64,000 bases of DNA from Struthidea cinerea (taxonomy: Eukaryota > Chordata > Aves > Passeriformes > Corcoracidae). The stretch lies in NCBI GenBank assembly GCA_013397865.1, contig VZTI01004085.1, positions 710,614-774,613 on the forward strand, written 5' to 3'. Positions 11,137-25,200 of the stretch are shown here, piece by piece (position 1 is the stretch's first letter; every line of letters begins with the position of its first letter). A program made the position numbers and the translations under genes. The notes under the pieces were generated by a model that worked only from the letters and a program-made list of their open reading frames with translations, was not told the origin of the DNA and did no database searches.

Positions 11137-13719
11137 CCTTCCTACCACAATTCTGCAATAATGGAGCAACAATTTATGGCCAACTCTGAAAAACATGGCT
11201 AGCAGTTTCCCGTGAAATTACTTGGGCTTCCAACTTCATTGTTACATGCTCGAGAGGTAGGTAAATGGAGAGAGCACCTTTTTCCCTTCAATTTCAGACT
11301 TGTACCACAACAAATCAGTCCCCCTTTAATGGAAGGTCACAGGGAAGTACTAAAAAATAAATACCAAGTAACAGAGGCCTCAGTAAAGTAAGAAAACAAG
11401 AGTAGCACTACATTTGTAGCTGGAGAACTCCATAATAAGCACAAATTCTGGAATAATAAAAAAAATAGTCAATGTTTCATTTTTTAATTTCTTTCAAAGT
11501 CATTTAGAACCACTTTATAAAAAATCCCAATTTTAACCCCGTGTGAAGATAATGCTGTTGACCTATAGCCAGGATTTATCCTGTCAGCTTTTCCTACACT
11601 ATGTGTGTTCTGTGTGTATTACTTCCTCAAACTGCAAATACCTCTTTGCACTTAAGATATGGCTCCTGGCTGTTGTCCAGCTTATTTCTATGTCTATGCT
11701 CCATCAAAGCTCAATTACCCTGAAAGCTTCAATAAATGTTACCAGGATCTCTGTCGCAGTTTCTTAGAGGACATGCAAGAAGACTGTTTTTAAGTAACAG
11801 TATCACAGTGAGAAAAAGTACCTACAGAGTTGCGTATTTTCTAGGGCGGGGTTAAACAAAAAATTATCCAGGTTATGAAAATATATTAAAAGTGGAATTT
11901 TAAGTGCATCCTATAATGAATGTCATTGTTTATCTACATCTATTCACTGGACTAATTTCTGGAGTACTTAACTTCTTTTTGGGCTGCTCACCAGCCACAT
12001 TATAGGTACTTTATAGTTCTACAAATCATTTTCTGTCTTATGAATGTTTAAGCAGAAAAAGTCGGAATGTGATACTAGTGCAGTTTATAAAAAAAATAAA
12101 ACAAGGTGAAAGGAGTATAAGTACAAAATACTCAATGGTCCCAGTGAAAAATGCTATACAAAGGCAGTTTTTCAGGGGGACACTAAGTACTTGGTGAAGG
12201 TTAGTTTGCACTGATAACACTGAAGGCACAGAAATTCATGGGTTTTTGCAAACACATCTGTCCAAAGCACAGTAGCTTTGAAGACATCACAACAAGCCTT
12301 CTAACACTCCCATTGGGAGTGCAGGGAGGCAATGAAGGGTAGCTCTGAAGCACAGGACAGAGCAGACACCACAAACAAGCAGCCAGGCTGAGAGCTCTGC
12401 AGTAAACGTGAGAAAATGGAATTGCCAGGGACATGGCTGCTGGAAATCCCTAAGGCACCCTTCCCAAACCACAGCCGTGCAACCAATTATACTCTTGGGT
12501 TGTAAAACTTAGAGATGAACATGGGTTTTTTTCTCTAGCTCTATTACAGACAAACTGCAAGGGAGGAGCAGCTGTGAGGGAGCATAACAGAGACTGCAGG
12601 AAGAGCTGGGGCTCCACAGGAAGCACTTAGTGCTGCTGAGGCTTCATAAATGATAACAAATGATCTCCAATTTTAGATACTGATAGAAACAGCTTCTTAA
12701 TGACCACACCAATATGAACAGTATCCTATGTGAATATACATTAAAACATTTTGTATTTTCAATTTTTAGCTACTCAGTTATCACTGAGCTAATTATGGAA
12801 AAGCTTGTGAAGCTTTACACCAGCTCTACAGAGCCTGAATGCCTGCATCATCCAAAACTGAGCAAAAATCTGTTTACAAACAAAAATTTGTGGTAAAAAG
12901 TGCTATCAATGTAAAAGTTACTGGTGCACCATAAACTGCAACTTATTTTCTACACAAAATTAATTATTATACACTTATATTATGCACTGTATAAGATCCT
13001 GGATGAAACCACCTGCTCTGACAACCTCATCTTAAACGGTGAGCAAATTGGCATCCAAGCTGAGGCAGTGATCCACAAACCAACAGAATTGCTCAGTGGT
13101 GTAAAAATTCTTAGAAAATTGCCATGTCCAGAACAAGATAATATGCCCAGGGCTATCTGCTAATTTCAACTATTAACTGCCATGACTGTGGCAGCTGCGG
13201 GGGGGTTCTCATCTTGGATGAGGAACCTGCCCCTGAGGGTGTATCGGATGATGAAATCTGTGCACACACGTACCTGTCCCCTAATTCATATTTTGCATTT
13301 GTACATTTTTATGATTCAAAGACACCATAAGTAGCTTCTAGTCTGGATAATACCCTTTCAGAAATTTATAGGTAATGGCTTAATATATGGGGTTTAAATT
13401 TTGTGGGCTGAAACATCTTTTCCTCTTTGAGAACAAATGTGGCTCTAAATCCTGCAGAAGCTAATGAAGACTCCCAGCTGAAGATTCCCACAAATCCCAA
13501 AGGCCGTGACATCTGCCAGATTATAGATAAGGAACAGGACATTTTGCAATAATGTGTTTTCAGCACTGGGGGACTGAAATTCATTGTGCACATTTGCTGA
13601 ACAGAGTGGGGTTTTTTTGTTTGTTTGGGAGGTTGTCTTTTTATATATTTTGTGGGTTTTAATCATAAATAAGCTAACTCCTAGCCTTTAAAATACAGAT
13701 TTTAAGACGATCTTAATAT
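11137..13719. other. Unique AT-rich noncoding sequence
   Basis: I see no gene, RNA or transposon signature here. Open frames are at most about 80 codons, several overlap one another in different frames near 12200-12490, and none shows a recognisable domain. Confidence 0.55.
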
Positions 13720-14200
13720 CTACTACAAGCATTTCAAAATCTTAAAAAGAGCCATCACAGCCCTGAGGACACTGATAGATCTCAAAGACCATGACCAACC
13801 TCCCTGGAGTCCCCACTCAGTCCTGCTGAGGAGCCTGGGCTCAGCCCAGGGTCCCCACCATGTCTGGACCTCAGTGGCAGCACCTGGTTCTGCCACCCAT
13901 CCGTGATGAATCCATCTGCTGCTCCCTGGCGAGAAGGAGACTGAAGAACGTTCAGGGTAAAGCTGAAGGAGAGGGAGGGACAAATTTCACCCCCTGTACA
14001 CTTGCTTCAGCGTGGGCCAGCTGACCCAGCACACCCGGTCAGTTCAGCACAGCTTTGCAGGCTCTGTGCTAAAAGTTTAAACAGAGCTTGAGCTGAGTGC
14101 TGTGCTTGAGTTTTTGTACAGCCTGGTGCTCCCCTGCTGCCCAGCAAGTGTCAGGGACCGGCTGCAGGAGAAGCAGTTCAGGGGGAAAAAATAAAGTTTT
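13720..14200. other. GC-richer island with perfect 17-nt inverted repeat
   Basis: The block is richer in G and C than its surroundings and carries no identifiable gene. At 13834-13850 it contains CCTGGGCT-C-AGCCCAGG, a perfect inverted repeat with 8-base arms and a single central base. An 86-codon open frame on the minus strand (13723-13983) is low in information and lacks motifs. Confidence 0.4.
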
Positions 14201-16000
14201 CAAGAAAGAACATAAAGACAGCAGGAAAAGTAAAAGTAGCTATGGAAAATATCAAACATCAATAGCATCAGCTGGAGACACACAGAAGTGACCCATAACG
14301 CCAAGATACATTTACACACCTGTCACCACAACTGGGTTTCTACTCATAGGTTTGCTTTAGATCAAATTGTTTTTTGGAAGAACATACTTTGAGAGCTACT
14401 TTGAAAATTTTGCACTATGCTAGAGAAGGCCACAGCCAGTAATCATTAGGAGAGCTGCAAAAATCACTGTATTTTCAAGGTTCATATAGCAAGCAATGTG
14501 ATCAACAAACTGGCAAAGCCAGCTCCAGCTCTGGTCAGACAGAGGGCTAGCAGCAGAAACTTGGCACTCCTGACCTCCCAAGCCCAAAGAAGGAGCAGAG
14601 AGAAGTCAGTGGTGCCCGTGCTGCTGTGCTGAAGAAAGGCAAGTCCCAGCTGACAGTGAGAATCTCCCTTCAGCTGCCCTTCTGACCCATGACAAATGCA
14701 GAAGTAGAAGAGAACACCAGAAAAATTCTGCTTCCCGTGTATCCAGTGTGGTAGGGGTGCACATGGCCCATGCTGCAGGAGCTGGCACAGGTGTGCTGTG
14801 AGGGGTGACAACACCAGGGTGTCACCACACGTGGGTACCCTCCTGCCCTGTGTGTGGGGTGGCTCTGCATCAGCCCTGACCCTCATGGGCATCGCCTTGC
14901 CAGCCCAAACACATGATCCTGATGGCAAACCTGCACATCCTGAGCCCCAGAGGGATCTATTATCCTGCTTTTTTCACCTTTACAGTACCCAATATTCTTA
15001 GCTTTAAAGAAAAGGTCAGACGACTCCCTTGCTCTAATGCAGTTGTATTTATACTGAGCTTTATTTTAAAGATGCTATTCAGAGACCTGGGGTAGTCTCT
15101 CTTCACAGTGTGTCCAAGCAAGCAGAGAAGCACAGTTGTTTGCATTTTTCTAAATACTTACACCTTGTTTTAACCTACATCGCCCCTCTGAGACCCAAAC
15201 TCTCCCCTGCATTCCTCCTAGAGCAAGTCCTTTCTGTAACTTTTCCCTACTGATAGGCAGAAACCTCTACTTCCAACAGAAGAGCTGGCCAACGCCAAAA
15301 ATACATGAAAATATGAATTGTGCATTTGGTTTTGAGGGCATGAAAACACACGTGGAAATACAAAAATATTCCTCTTTACTGTGTTTCTTTGAAGTAAGTA
15401 CAAGAACCCAAAGGTGGCTGCAATTTGTGGCAGCTGCTGTCACCCTCTGGGGAGCAGCAAGGCAACCCCAGCACAGAGGGACAGGCTGGGGGCCCTTTTT
15501 GGGCTGGTGAGACACAGCACACACAGCTCTGCCTCCCTCCCACACCGCTCAGCCGCTGCCTGCGAGGAGCTTGTGGAGAAGAAGCGATAAGAATTAAAGT
15601 GCTTCCATTGCATTACACACAGCACCAATTTAAAAGTAGATGTATTTGCAGATAGGAAAAATAAAGAAAATCCAAGAGCTTCAGATTTCTGGGTGCCTCA
15701 CACTAAAACCATCAACAGATTTAAAAACCTAATAAAATTCATAAAGGAGTCTAATTATCTATAGAGTCTATTCAATTATAAAACACAAAGAAAAAACAGA
15801 CAAAATAAAACTGGTGCCTTGTATTTACTATCTATTTAATGTTGGTGGTTGTACACTCTAAATTAATATTTTCCTCTCAAAGATAGTTGGGATATGTATT
15901 CAGGACACCAAAAACAACAATCATTATTTAAAGAGAGTAGCGAAAGCCTTGCTAGCATAGGAAGCTTTTATTTATTATCCACAAATTCTAAGTATATGGA
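14201..16000. other. Mixed unique sequence with two GC-richer islands
   Basis: Islands at about 14480-14960 and 15400-15570 are GC-richer and contain overlapping open frames on both strands, the longest 148 codons on the minus strand at 14482-14928. Several frames are open in parallel and none shows a domain, signal or splice context that would favour it, so they are attributed to composition. The rest is AT-rich unique sequence. Confidence 0.45.
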
Positions 16001-16115
16001 CACACATTTATATACACATTAAATGTCTGCACAAGCATAAATGTTTATATATGTGCATGCTTACATATGTGTTTATATGTTTATATGCTTGCACAAACGT
16101 CTATGTGTGTATAGA
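16001..16115. repeat. Degenerate TATATG/TGTATA simple-sequence region
   Basis: The stretch is made of loosely repeated TTTATATATGTGCATGC-, ACATATGTGTTTATATG- and CTATGTGTGTATAG-like motifs. It is an imperfect purine-pyrimidine alternating microsatellite, not a tandem array with a fixed unit. Confidence 0.6.
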
Positions 16116-19100
16116 AAAAAGCAGTTTTGGTATTTTTTGAGGTTGGTCAAACCTATACAGGAAATTAATTTGTGATTAGGAGAAGCCTATACTGACAAAC
16201 TTTTCATATTGAGGTCATTATTAGTCTTTATTTGATGCTGTCCCAGAGGAGGTTTCCTCAGAGTTTTTAATAAATTGTTAATTAAAGTTTACAGCTTTGG
16301 GAGGTTCTTTTCTGACTGAAAAAATAATATTGGCCAGCTCCATTCTCAGAGGCTTTTGGCCTATGATTGCCAGATCCTCCCTCTTCCTTAAAAAAACCTG
16401 CATAAAACACATTTTTAATGAGTGGTGAGCTACCACAGCTTCCATTAACCACAACTGCAGCTGTGATTTCTCAGCATTAAAAAAAAAAAAACAGTGTGTG
16501 TTTGATTAGCTATTGATGAAGACTTGGATTGTTCCAGTTCATTAGATTTACATGAAAGAGGGTTTTAAAGGAAAGTTGGTTCAAAGGCAAATATAACCCC
16601 CAGCAGTTTCAATTATCTTCTTTGACTGGTCTTCATTATTTGGACTTTGTCTATTCTTTAACCACACAGCAGCACCACATTAATTAACTTAAAATATCAA
16701 ATGATCATGCCTGGGAGTACTAAAATTATATTAAAAATACCAAACTATCTGAAGCATACATTACACCTTAGGTCATTCAGAAGTAAGTTTTCATATTTAG
16801 AAAACACAGATGAGATTTCATATTCTTCTAAAGTGGGGTTATTGTTTTGTGTTTTTAAACCTCTACCTAGAAACTCAAATACTCAAATTACTTACCTAGA
16901 AACTCACATTTTAGCTCAGTGTGAGCTAATTTTGATGCCACTCATAGAAGTCAGCCAAATTTCTGAAGAAGGTGTTTTGCTAAAGTGCAAATCAGAGGGG
17001 GAAATTAGCTGAACAGAAGAACCCCAAGCAAACCAGTAATCATCAGCAGGAGACCACACAGATAACACCACAGCAATCTGAAGAGAGAAGGAGACATTTG
17101 TCACCTGCCATGGCTGCAACCGTCAGAACCTGAAACTGAGGAGCTGCAATCAGCATCTCACAGAACTTTGAGAATTTCAGTCACGAGATCAGCTGGCACA
17201 GGCAATGTCTTTTAATGGTATCTGAGTTGCCAATGCCTGAAAAAACCAGACAGGAAAACTCCTGGAAAAATGTTTTCTCAGACAGTAACTTCAGCGAGGA
17301 AAAGGTGAAGACAGGATTTCCAGCAGGGTTTTAACTACTGTTGACTGAACTCTTGAAGTAAAGAGGCAAAAACATGTAAAGAAGGCAACAGTTCAGACTT
17401 CTGGAAAGGCTGTTAAAATTAAACTGGTTTTCTCCCAACAGCAGTGCTATTTGAATTACCTTCTCAATTACCCGAGCCTTCCTGGCATGTTTTGAAACCT
17501 CATGTTTAGGAAGTCAAGGACAGTCTAATCCTCACAATGCACCAGCACTTAGGTACCACGTTCCCATACATTCTAAATTAGAGTCAGTTGTTTAATCCCC
17601 TTCCCTTTCTGATTTGTTTTAGGCAAATATAAGTACTTTTCTGCTTGGCTTGGGTATTGAGAGATTAAAATTCAAAGACAGGTTTCTCACAAAATGGCAA
17701 GATCTCTCATTTGATCTCTAGGTATAAATATCCCATCTAATTCAATCACCCTAGAAAATAAAGGTACGGAATTACACAGCTACCGAAAAGAAACTTCGAC
17801 TGTGATTTACAAATGGGGGAACTTTTATTTTTTCATCTTTTCTTTTTGACAGTACACTTTTCTCCATTTGCCTAAAAGTTAAAGCCAGTTAATTGCTTCA
17901 AATGACACAAAATTAAAATAAACTTAAAAATCAGCAACTTTTATATACTATAAAGGGCCCATCTAAAATTAAACCATAGAAAAATACTGGTGCAAATACT
18001 GAACTCCCTGTCATTGCATCTCTGTTATAGACAAAACACAAGTGCCTTTGGTATTACTGAACCCAATTTCCATGTTTTTGAAAAGCTTTACTTCTAAACT
18101 CTGCTCTTTCCAGTGGCTTTCGTGAATACCAAATTTAATTAAAATGAAAAATGAAATCAATTAAGAGGCAATATTTGACATGTTTGACAACACAAAGCTT
18201 ACTAACTACAATATAGTGATTTATCTTGGATCATAGTGCTTGTCACCAAAACCCATTCACATCACTATCTGGAAGCCAATTCCTCAGGTTTCTGAGAAGG
18301 ACAATAACCTGGAAATTAAATCATTATCAGATATTCTAAGCAAATTATTTCATAATAGAATACATTAATCAAAAATATATAATTAACTGTAAGTGCAATA
18401 GAACCAATTACTGAAAATCCTAGGGATACAATTATTTTTAAAAGGCAGTAAAAAGTGAAGAGAAGAGCAAATTGAATTTTGCCAGAGGTTATTCTCCATG
18501 AAAATATGAAAATCAGTATTTTTCAAGTGTGCTGTGTCCTGTATTTTATATATGAAAGTGGCTTATTGCCTTTGCTGAGTCTGTGTCAAACTGCTTGAGG
18601 TGTGCCCAGTGGGATACACACCTCTCCACCCTGCTCAAAGGCTGGGATCATCTGTCATTCCCATGAGTGCCACGGGCTTGGTGTTCTTGCCCTTGGTATT
18701 AAAATGCAAAAGCAAGACAGGCCATTAGCTGCCTACTGTGCCAATAAAAGCAAATTTCTGGTGAAAAGTCTATGACATTATTCAGAAAAAAAATCCCGAG
18801 TTGCATTATTTAAATCCCCAGTTAGGCATCATATCTCGGTCTGGGACAGTTTCCCTATTGCATGTTGGGGTTGCTGCATTTCTGTTTGTTTTGTTTGGGG
18901 GCCTGCTTTTTGATTGATTTATTCATTTATTACATACCACAGTCTGCAGTCACTGAGAGGTAATAAAAGGTGCTATTCCTGAAACTGTCATTCATTATCA
19001 TTCTTGTAATCACTTTATTAAAAGTGTCTTCTGAAAAAGAATCAGTACTGAAATTGGTGATTTAGGGAAGTATGGGGAGATACTGAATAGTTGAAGCTTT

Positions 19101-22019
19101 GCTGAAATCTCTCCTCAGTCAATTCTTCCTGTATGTACACAGCAATCACATAGTAACCAGAAACTAAAGGAATCGATATAAACTTGATGCCTGAGGTCAT
19201 TCCTGGAGCTGGCATTATAGAATGAATCCTTTTTATTCTTTCCACTTCCAACATGTTTTAATAGTAATGAATACTAATGTAATATCACTCCTTAATGGGA
19301 ATTTTTTTTTCTAATGATACAGAGCACTTTCAAGATTTTTTTCCCCCTCCACCAAGTGTAATGGTATTTTAATTATGTAGTTCTAAATGCTCAAGAAATT
19401 TAATGAGGAATTTGATAGACTAATTGAATGAGATGCAGCCAAATATAAAAATTTAAATGGATGCTCCACACACTTTATGATTCCTGGCAAAGGTGCCTGA
19501 AAAATGTGTTGACCTGTTTACACATCACCCTGGGTATTTCACTTCACTGCTTCACTTTCTACATCAACAACCCATCTGATGGCAAAGCAAAAGAGGATAT
19601 TTAATTGCAGTTGCAATATCACCACCTCCATTGGAGTGTTAATAGTACAGGAACAACAATTCTGCATGTTGGAACGAGAGGTTCCACTACAGAACAAGGT
19701 GGGCATAAAGAAACCAGAAATGTGCTTAACTTACTTCAACAGCTGAGACCAAATCTTGGGAGAAAAACTGCAAATTTAGAACATACAAATAGCTTCCCCA
19801 CCTGCCCCTCGCCAAGGACTCTTACTGTGTACTCGTGCAAGCCTTTAAGGACATCTGTTTAAAGTTACCCATTTCATTTCCAGCAGTATCATAATGTAAC
19901 AGTAACTTTGGAGAAACTGCTGTAATTACAAGAGAATAAAGCTTCTGTGACAAAAAAATCTGGGTGAGAATCCTCCAAATATTCTGAGTTGCAGTTTCAT
20001 ACCATAAACCCCTCAGCTTTTGAAGGCCAGCCCAGCAATAGGTATTTGAAGGCTAGAAGTTCTGTTTTCCTGGTTTTAACCATTTAACTTGGACTGAAGG
20101 CAGCAAAAGGACAAGGTCCTTTAAAGTGTTCTTCACATCAGTGGCTTAGCACAGTCACCGCCACAGGAATGTCATGGCAGTCTCACTGGGACTCCAACTC
20201 TGTCAGTTTAAGATGGAACTTTGTCTCTTGCTTCTTACTGAGAGTGTTGCCCTGACCACAGCAGAATGAATTTTAAATGACAGTAAAGCCATCCTTACCA
20301 TTTAATACTCCTTGTTATGCATTAGTACAACAATGCACATTATTGAAGAGCATTACTTATTAAAGATGAATATTTAACTATCTATCTATTTGCTAAATTT
20401 CCCTTTAATTCTAAATCTTCAGAAGCTACATGACACAAGCTGAAGCTCTTCTGTTTATTTATATATATGCATTTATCCTTATGCAAACATTGGTTCACCT
20501 TCTATCATTTCACCTTGCAAGGACTGGTATTTCATATTTTAAGACTGGTATTTTCATATTTGAAGCTCATTTCCATTTCAGATTTCTTCCAATTCAGCTC
20601 AATTAGCTTAAAAAAAAGTGCACTTTGAAACAATTTTGCCTTTTTGAAAGTAACAGCAAAACAGGCCACAGGGCATCATGTAAGCCAGGCTGAATTGACA
20701 AGATGCCAGAATGTCTGATTTTGATGGAGAAGCTGAAGGCTGAGGACGCATGCCTGCTGGATATAGCCCATCTCTGCATGGGCAGTAGCAGTCAGGGAGC
20801 CCAGCACTGTGTCCAGGGAAGCTCCAGCTTCGCTCCATCCAGGATGTGTCTATCAGGGTCTGTCACTGCTCCCCCTCTCTCTGTTGCCTGGACACATGGG
20901 CTGGAGACTGCTGCACCACCGGCAGATTTGTCCAGTATTAGCCACAATATTCAGCAGCTCTGGGGAGGAATGGCAGCATCTCGTGGAGAGGGCAGGATGG
21001 GGAAAGAGTCCCACACAGCGTAATAAAATAAAAGCACTTCTGTATGTGGCAGCAAGGTGTTCTGTAAACTGCTGCCCACCACCTCTCAGCTTCCAGACAC
21101 CAGCTCAGCCAGCAGGACAGGAGTGTTAGGGACCTGGTGAGACTTCAGGGCCTTCTAGGACAAGCAACTGACTGAGCACTGGTGAATAGTTTGGTTGCCA
21201 TTAAATCACTAATAAGATCAATCTTAACTTCTCAACGCCTGTGCTGTGTCAGACAGGACCGTGCATCTCCCAGAGCAACCAGAGGCAGCTGAAGATTCAG
21301 GAGATCCTATAATGGATGATTATAAAATAACTCACTTTCTGGGGAGAGTTGCTTTCTAATTTGCAGGCACCGAGAGGATTTGCAACAGTCAGAACTACGC
21401 TCGCCCAGTGCCCATCACGCCTGTGACATTCAATAGCCATATAAATATCAGGTCAATGAATTCCATTATGAGCTCCCTATATTGTGGCAATGAGTTGTAT
21501 AGATTAATTCTGTGTTTGGTAGAAAACAGATTCAATATATTTGTAACCTAGCAATGTGAATCAAGTTGCTTTTGCTGGCTCTAAATTTAAGCTGCCTTGC
21601 TAATTTACTTGCATCTTCTTTTGTGTTTACATTTGTTTTAAACTGTCCAGAAAACCACTAGTAGGACCTAAATAATTGTACTGCAGATGGTAAGTAGTCC
21701 TACGCTGGATCATACTGCTAAGTCAAGTGAGCAATAAGTATGATATCAACAGCTGAAGAAAAAAGATATTGAGAAATTATAATTTCAGGCCTTCAATATT
21801 CTTACTATATAGCCTGAAGCAACACCTCATATTTTTCAAGGCCATTGTAAGTGTTCTGCAACTGGTAGATAGACCAGTATGGGTTTTGCAATGCTAAGAA
21901 AAATAAATATCTGATGATTCATGCAGAAACATGATGACAGTGAAATACTGCAGGATAGCAGTTTATTTTTATTATAAAACTCCTGGGGATTCCTGGCTTA
22001 AATAGTCAGCAGCATAATT
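16116..22019. other. Unique AT-rich noncoding sequence
   Basis: No gene or transposon can be recognised. Two short duplications are present: TACCTAGAAACTCA occurs at 16864-16877 and again at 16893-16906, and GACTGGTATTT-CATATTT-like units of about 21 bases stand in tandem at 20522-20564. A GC-richer patch lies at 20690-21030 without a recognisable gene. The part at about 21410-21660 is AT-rich but complex, and might be conserved noncoding sequence. Confidence 0.5.
20522..20564. repeat. Imperfect 21-22 bp tandem duplication
   Basis: Two adjacent units, GACTGGTATTTCATATTTTAA and GACTGGTATTTTCATATTTGAA, differ by one inserted T and one substitution. The arrangement is a simple two-copy tandem duplication. 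Confidence 0.85.
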
Positions 22020-22286
22020 TCAGGAAGAAATATGTTGATACACTTTGCCCATTCTCTCAAAACAAAGCGTCAGAAATCCAACATCTTCTGCCCTCCTAGC
22101 TTTGGTACACGTGCAAACCTGGGAATCATCAACTGAGGTGATGCACAAGTTGTCTCGTGGAATCTCTTCTCCACAGGTGTGACCTTTCTTCCATGAACAG
22201 CCATTTGTCTTAATAACAAGTGGTGACACATCTACAGCGTGACTAACGTGCTCCAAATCACAGTGCACGCTGCTGTGACTAATCAC
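22020..22286 (-). other. Stop-free cysteine-containing frame followed by AATAAA; possible terminal exon
   Basis: An 88-codon frame on the minus strand ends at a TGA at 22022-22020. It reads like protein, with five cysteines in the second half, including the local pattern KKGHTCGEEIPRDN...QVCTCTKARR. Two tandem polyadenylation signals (AATAAAAATAAA on the minus strand, 21973-21962) lie about 50 bases past the stop. A pyrimidine-containing stretch ending in TTAG or GCAG near its 5' end could act as a splice acceptor. I recognise no family. Frames of this length and AATAAA motifs both occur by chance in AT-rich DNA, and no partner exon was found upstream, so this remains a weak candidate for an exon or pseudogene. 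Confidence 0.2.
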
Positions 22287-25200
22287 AGTAACGAGGAAGC
22301 TTATGCAAAGAAGTCAATATTACACCCTAAATAACAGTGTCAACTCAATTTGCACAGGGACATTGACTGTAAGAACTGGAGAGGTTCCAACCTGTGGCAC
22401 TTGGTCAGCCCATGAGAATTGGGAGCCCAAAATGTTGCTCAGGGCAATACACACAGCTTACTTCTGTTTAAAGATTTATGTCTCGTGCCATTTCCCCTCA
22501 TTACGTCTCTCCTGAATTCAGATTTGTGCCAGTGAATCTCAGTGTAAAGATCTGCAGCAATCTGTGCTTTTCCTTGGAGAGGTTACATCATGACTTACAC
22601 CTAAATTGCAGGCACAGTTCTAAGCCTTCCTGAAGTCTGTAAATGGTCGAGGTCAGAATCAAGTTTTGTGGCTTACAAAGTTTTGTGTTCACAGAGGGAC
22701 ATGTCACAAATGCTTTTCTCAGTGGTATTAAGGAACATTTTTTTGAATAATGAATTCAAAGGGGGGGGAACTGAAAAATTGTGTCTGGGAAGAAATACAT
22801 TATTAAAAAAGGTTGTATAGCATAACCACTGAATTCATCCATTATTGAGAGTTGCCAATTACATTTCACATTCTTGTAGTTTTTTCCTGAAAGAAAAGTA
22901 TTTCCTGTACAACACTAAAAAGAGCCCCAGTGCCTTGGTGCTATATTTCAAGGATCCACAGGGCTGAGGACACACCTGGTTCCCACTCCATCTGATGAAA
23001 GCAGTCTTGCAGATTTCCACTGAACTCACACTATTAAGGGAACAGATATGAAGAATAGGGAGAGGAAATACGCCCAACCGTCCTACTCTTCCTGGAATTC
23101 CCATTAAACTGAAGGAGCCATGGGGAAGAGCACAAAGGGTACGTGTGTGTCTCAGCCTGATGAAACCACAGGAATTGAAAAACAAAGCTGCTGGTTCAGT
23201 TCAGCACCTGCTGTACACAGAAAAATCAACCTGTGCAATATGCAGTTACATTTACCCTGCTAAGATTCTGAAATAAGTACAGAGAATATATCAAGGAAAA
23301 AAAAGGATCAGATCACTCCATCAGCAGCTATGTGGAAGGTGCCAATGATGTTCAGGTTCTATTTTTAACTGATAGATGTACATTGCTGAGAAATTCCCTG
23401 GCTTGGGTTAGGTTGTTACTCTAATCCCTTGCCTCTAGCATGCTCAGAAACCTCTCAGAATCAGTGCTGATATGTTCTACTTAAGTGCAAGATACCTGTA
23501 ACCTGCATCAGAAATGGAACAGTAATTCTTATTACTGATACTACAAGCAAGATGAAATTCTTACTTCTTCCACATAGAAGTGCTTTGCATTTTTCCAGTT
23601 CTGATTTCTTAACGCATTTCTTCCACTAAAAAATGTACATTTTTTTTCTGTGCCTGCAAGTTTCTTTGTGGATGGATCTGCATAAATATCTCTAAACATA
23701 TATATGCTTACTAATTAGGCATCTCTGACACTGGATGATGCCAAATGTTACCAAATAGTTTTATTTCTAGGAACTCAAACACTGGCAGTTATGCTTTGTA
23801 CCTTTAAAATACTCCAGGGTTTATCCTATGATAATCACAATCCTCACCATGCCTTATTACACAGAGTCATCCCAGACTGTGAAACTGGAGGAACGTGACC
23901 TATAAAGTTTATCTAGTGCAGCAATTTTCTTCCTTGGTGATTTTGCAGTCAACATTGCATTAATCTATGTCTGTTTTTGAGCAAGACACAAACAGCTCGT
24001 TATTATGGTAAAGAAGAAACAAATGTTAATGAAGCACACAAATCAGTGTGTGCTTCTCAAAATAGGATTTTGGGGCAGAAGAGATCAATAGCCACAGTGC
24101 TGGGCTCTTCACTCGTGACCCAAGACTTGGCAAGGCAAAAGGGCCATCTTGTGGACCTACTTCATATTAGAAAGTTAAATAAGTAGAAATGTAGCACAAT
24201 ATTGTTATTACTCAAGAAGTAAAGAGGAACAAATTTGTCAGATATTAAATAAATAATGGCAAATCTATAAGAAAGGTATTCTTATATGTTTTAACAAAGT
24301 GCAGTGTTTTGGCAACCTTCTGCAGAGTATTAGAGCAGGGTTAACCTGATGAAGGTGCAGGATGAGATTGTGTTGTTACAGTCCCACTTCAGTGTATTTT
24401 CAGATTGATTAGACTGTTTGCTTTTGCTTGATGTTCTCCTCTTATTATTCACTCCAAAATGTCAACAGCCACTTATGAAATTAAGATTTAACAAAAGGTA
24501 GCAAAAAAAAGTTAAATCAAATGTGTTAGAATATAAACACTTGTATTGACTGTCAGTGAGGAAACAAAGGGTCTTCATGACTTCATCACAATTCAAGAAT
24601 GTCATCTGATTGTGATGGATGAATTGTTACAGCTTTTTCCATAGCTCAAGTTGACCTTTTTGCATAGTATTTGTACGTCAATTAGGTAAGTGCTGAGCAG
24701 ATTTTACCACAAAGGTAACAGCAGAAATTGCTAGACAAAGTGACCTGAAAAGTACTTTTTATGCCTCCATAAACAGTACAGAATTTCTGAGCATTTGAAT
24801 TACCTCATTACCGCCTGTCAGATTACATCCACTCAATGGACGCGGAGCCACTTGTACTACTCCGTGTATTGCCAGAACCCTCCACACAACATTAGCACTT
24901 CCACACACCCCTACTTGCTGATGTGTAATACAAAAAGCCTGATTATGCATTTTACATACATGCAGAGAGGATCTATAGTAATCCAGCATCTGTGCCGGGA
25001 TGCTGGTATGGCAAATATTATCCTACATCAACTTTCCTCCAGAAGTGTGAAAGCTGGGGAGATAGCCCTCCCTCTGGATGGGAACAAGCACATCCTACTG
25101 CAAAGGGCTGGAAAGCTGCCCCCATGTTGCTGCTATGCCCTTGCACAGGCTGCAGGAGCTACCCCGGGCACCCTGCAGGAGTCCAAGCAGCTGCTCCGTG

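Noticed and set aside
10818..11189. 123-codon plus-strand open frame
   Set aside because: Its second half is a reading of a minus-strand CR1 fragment.
14482..14928. 148-codon minus-strand open frame
   Set aside because: It lies in a GC-richer patch where several overlapping frames are also open on both strands. There is no domain, splice context or start context that would single it out.
22859..23185. 108-codon minus-strand frame as an upstream exon partner for the 22.0 kb candidate
   Set aside because: No splice donor or acceptor pairing or shared family signature was seen; the frame looks random.
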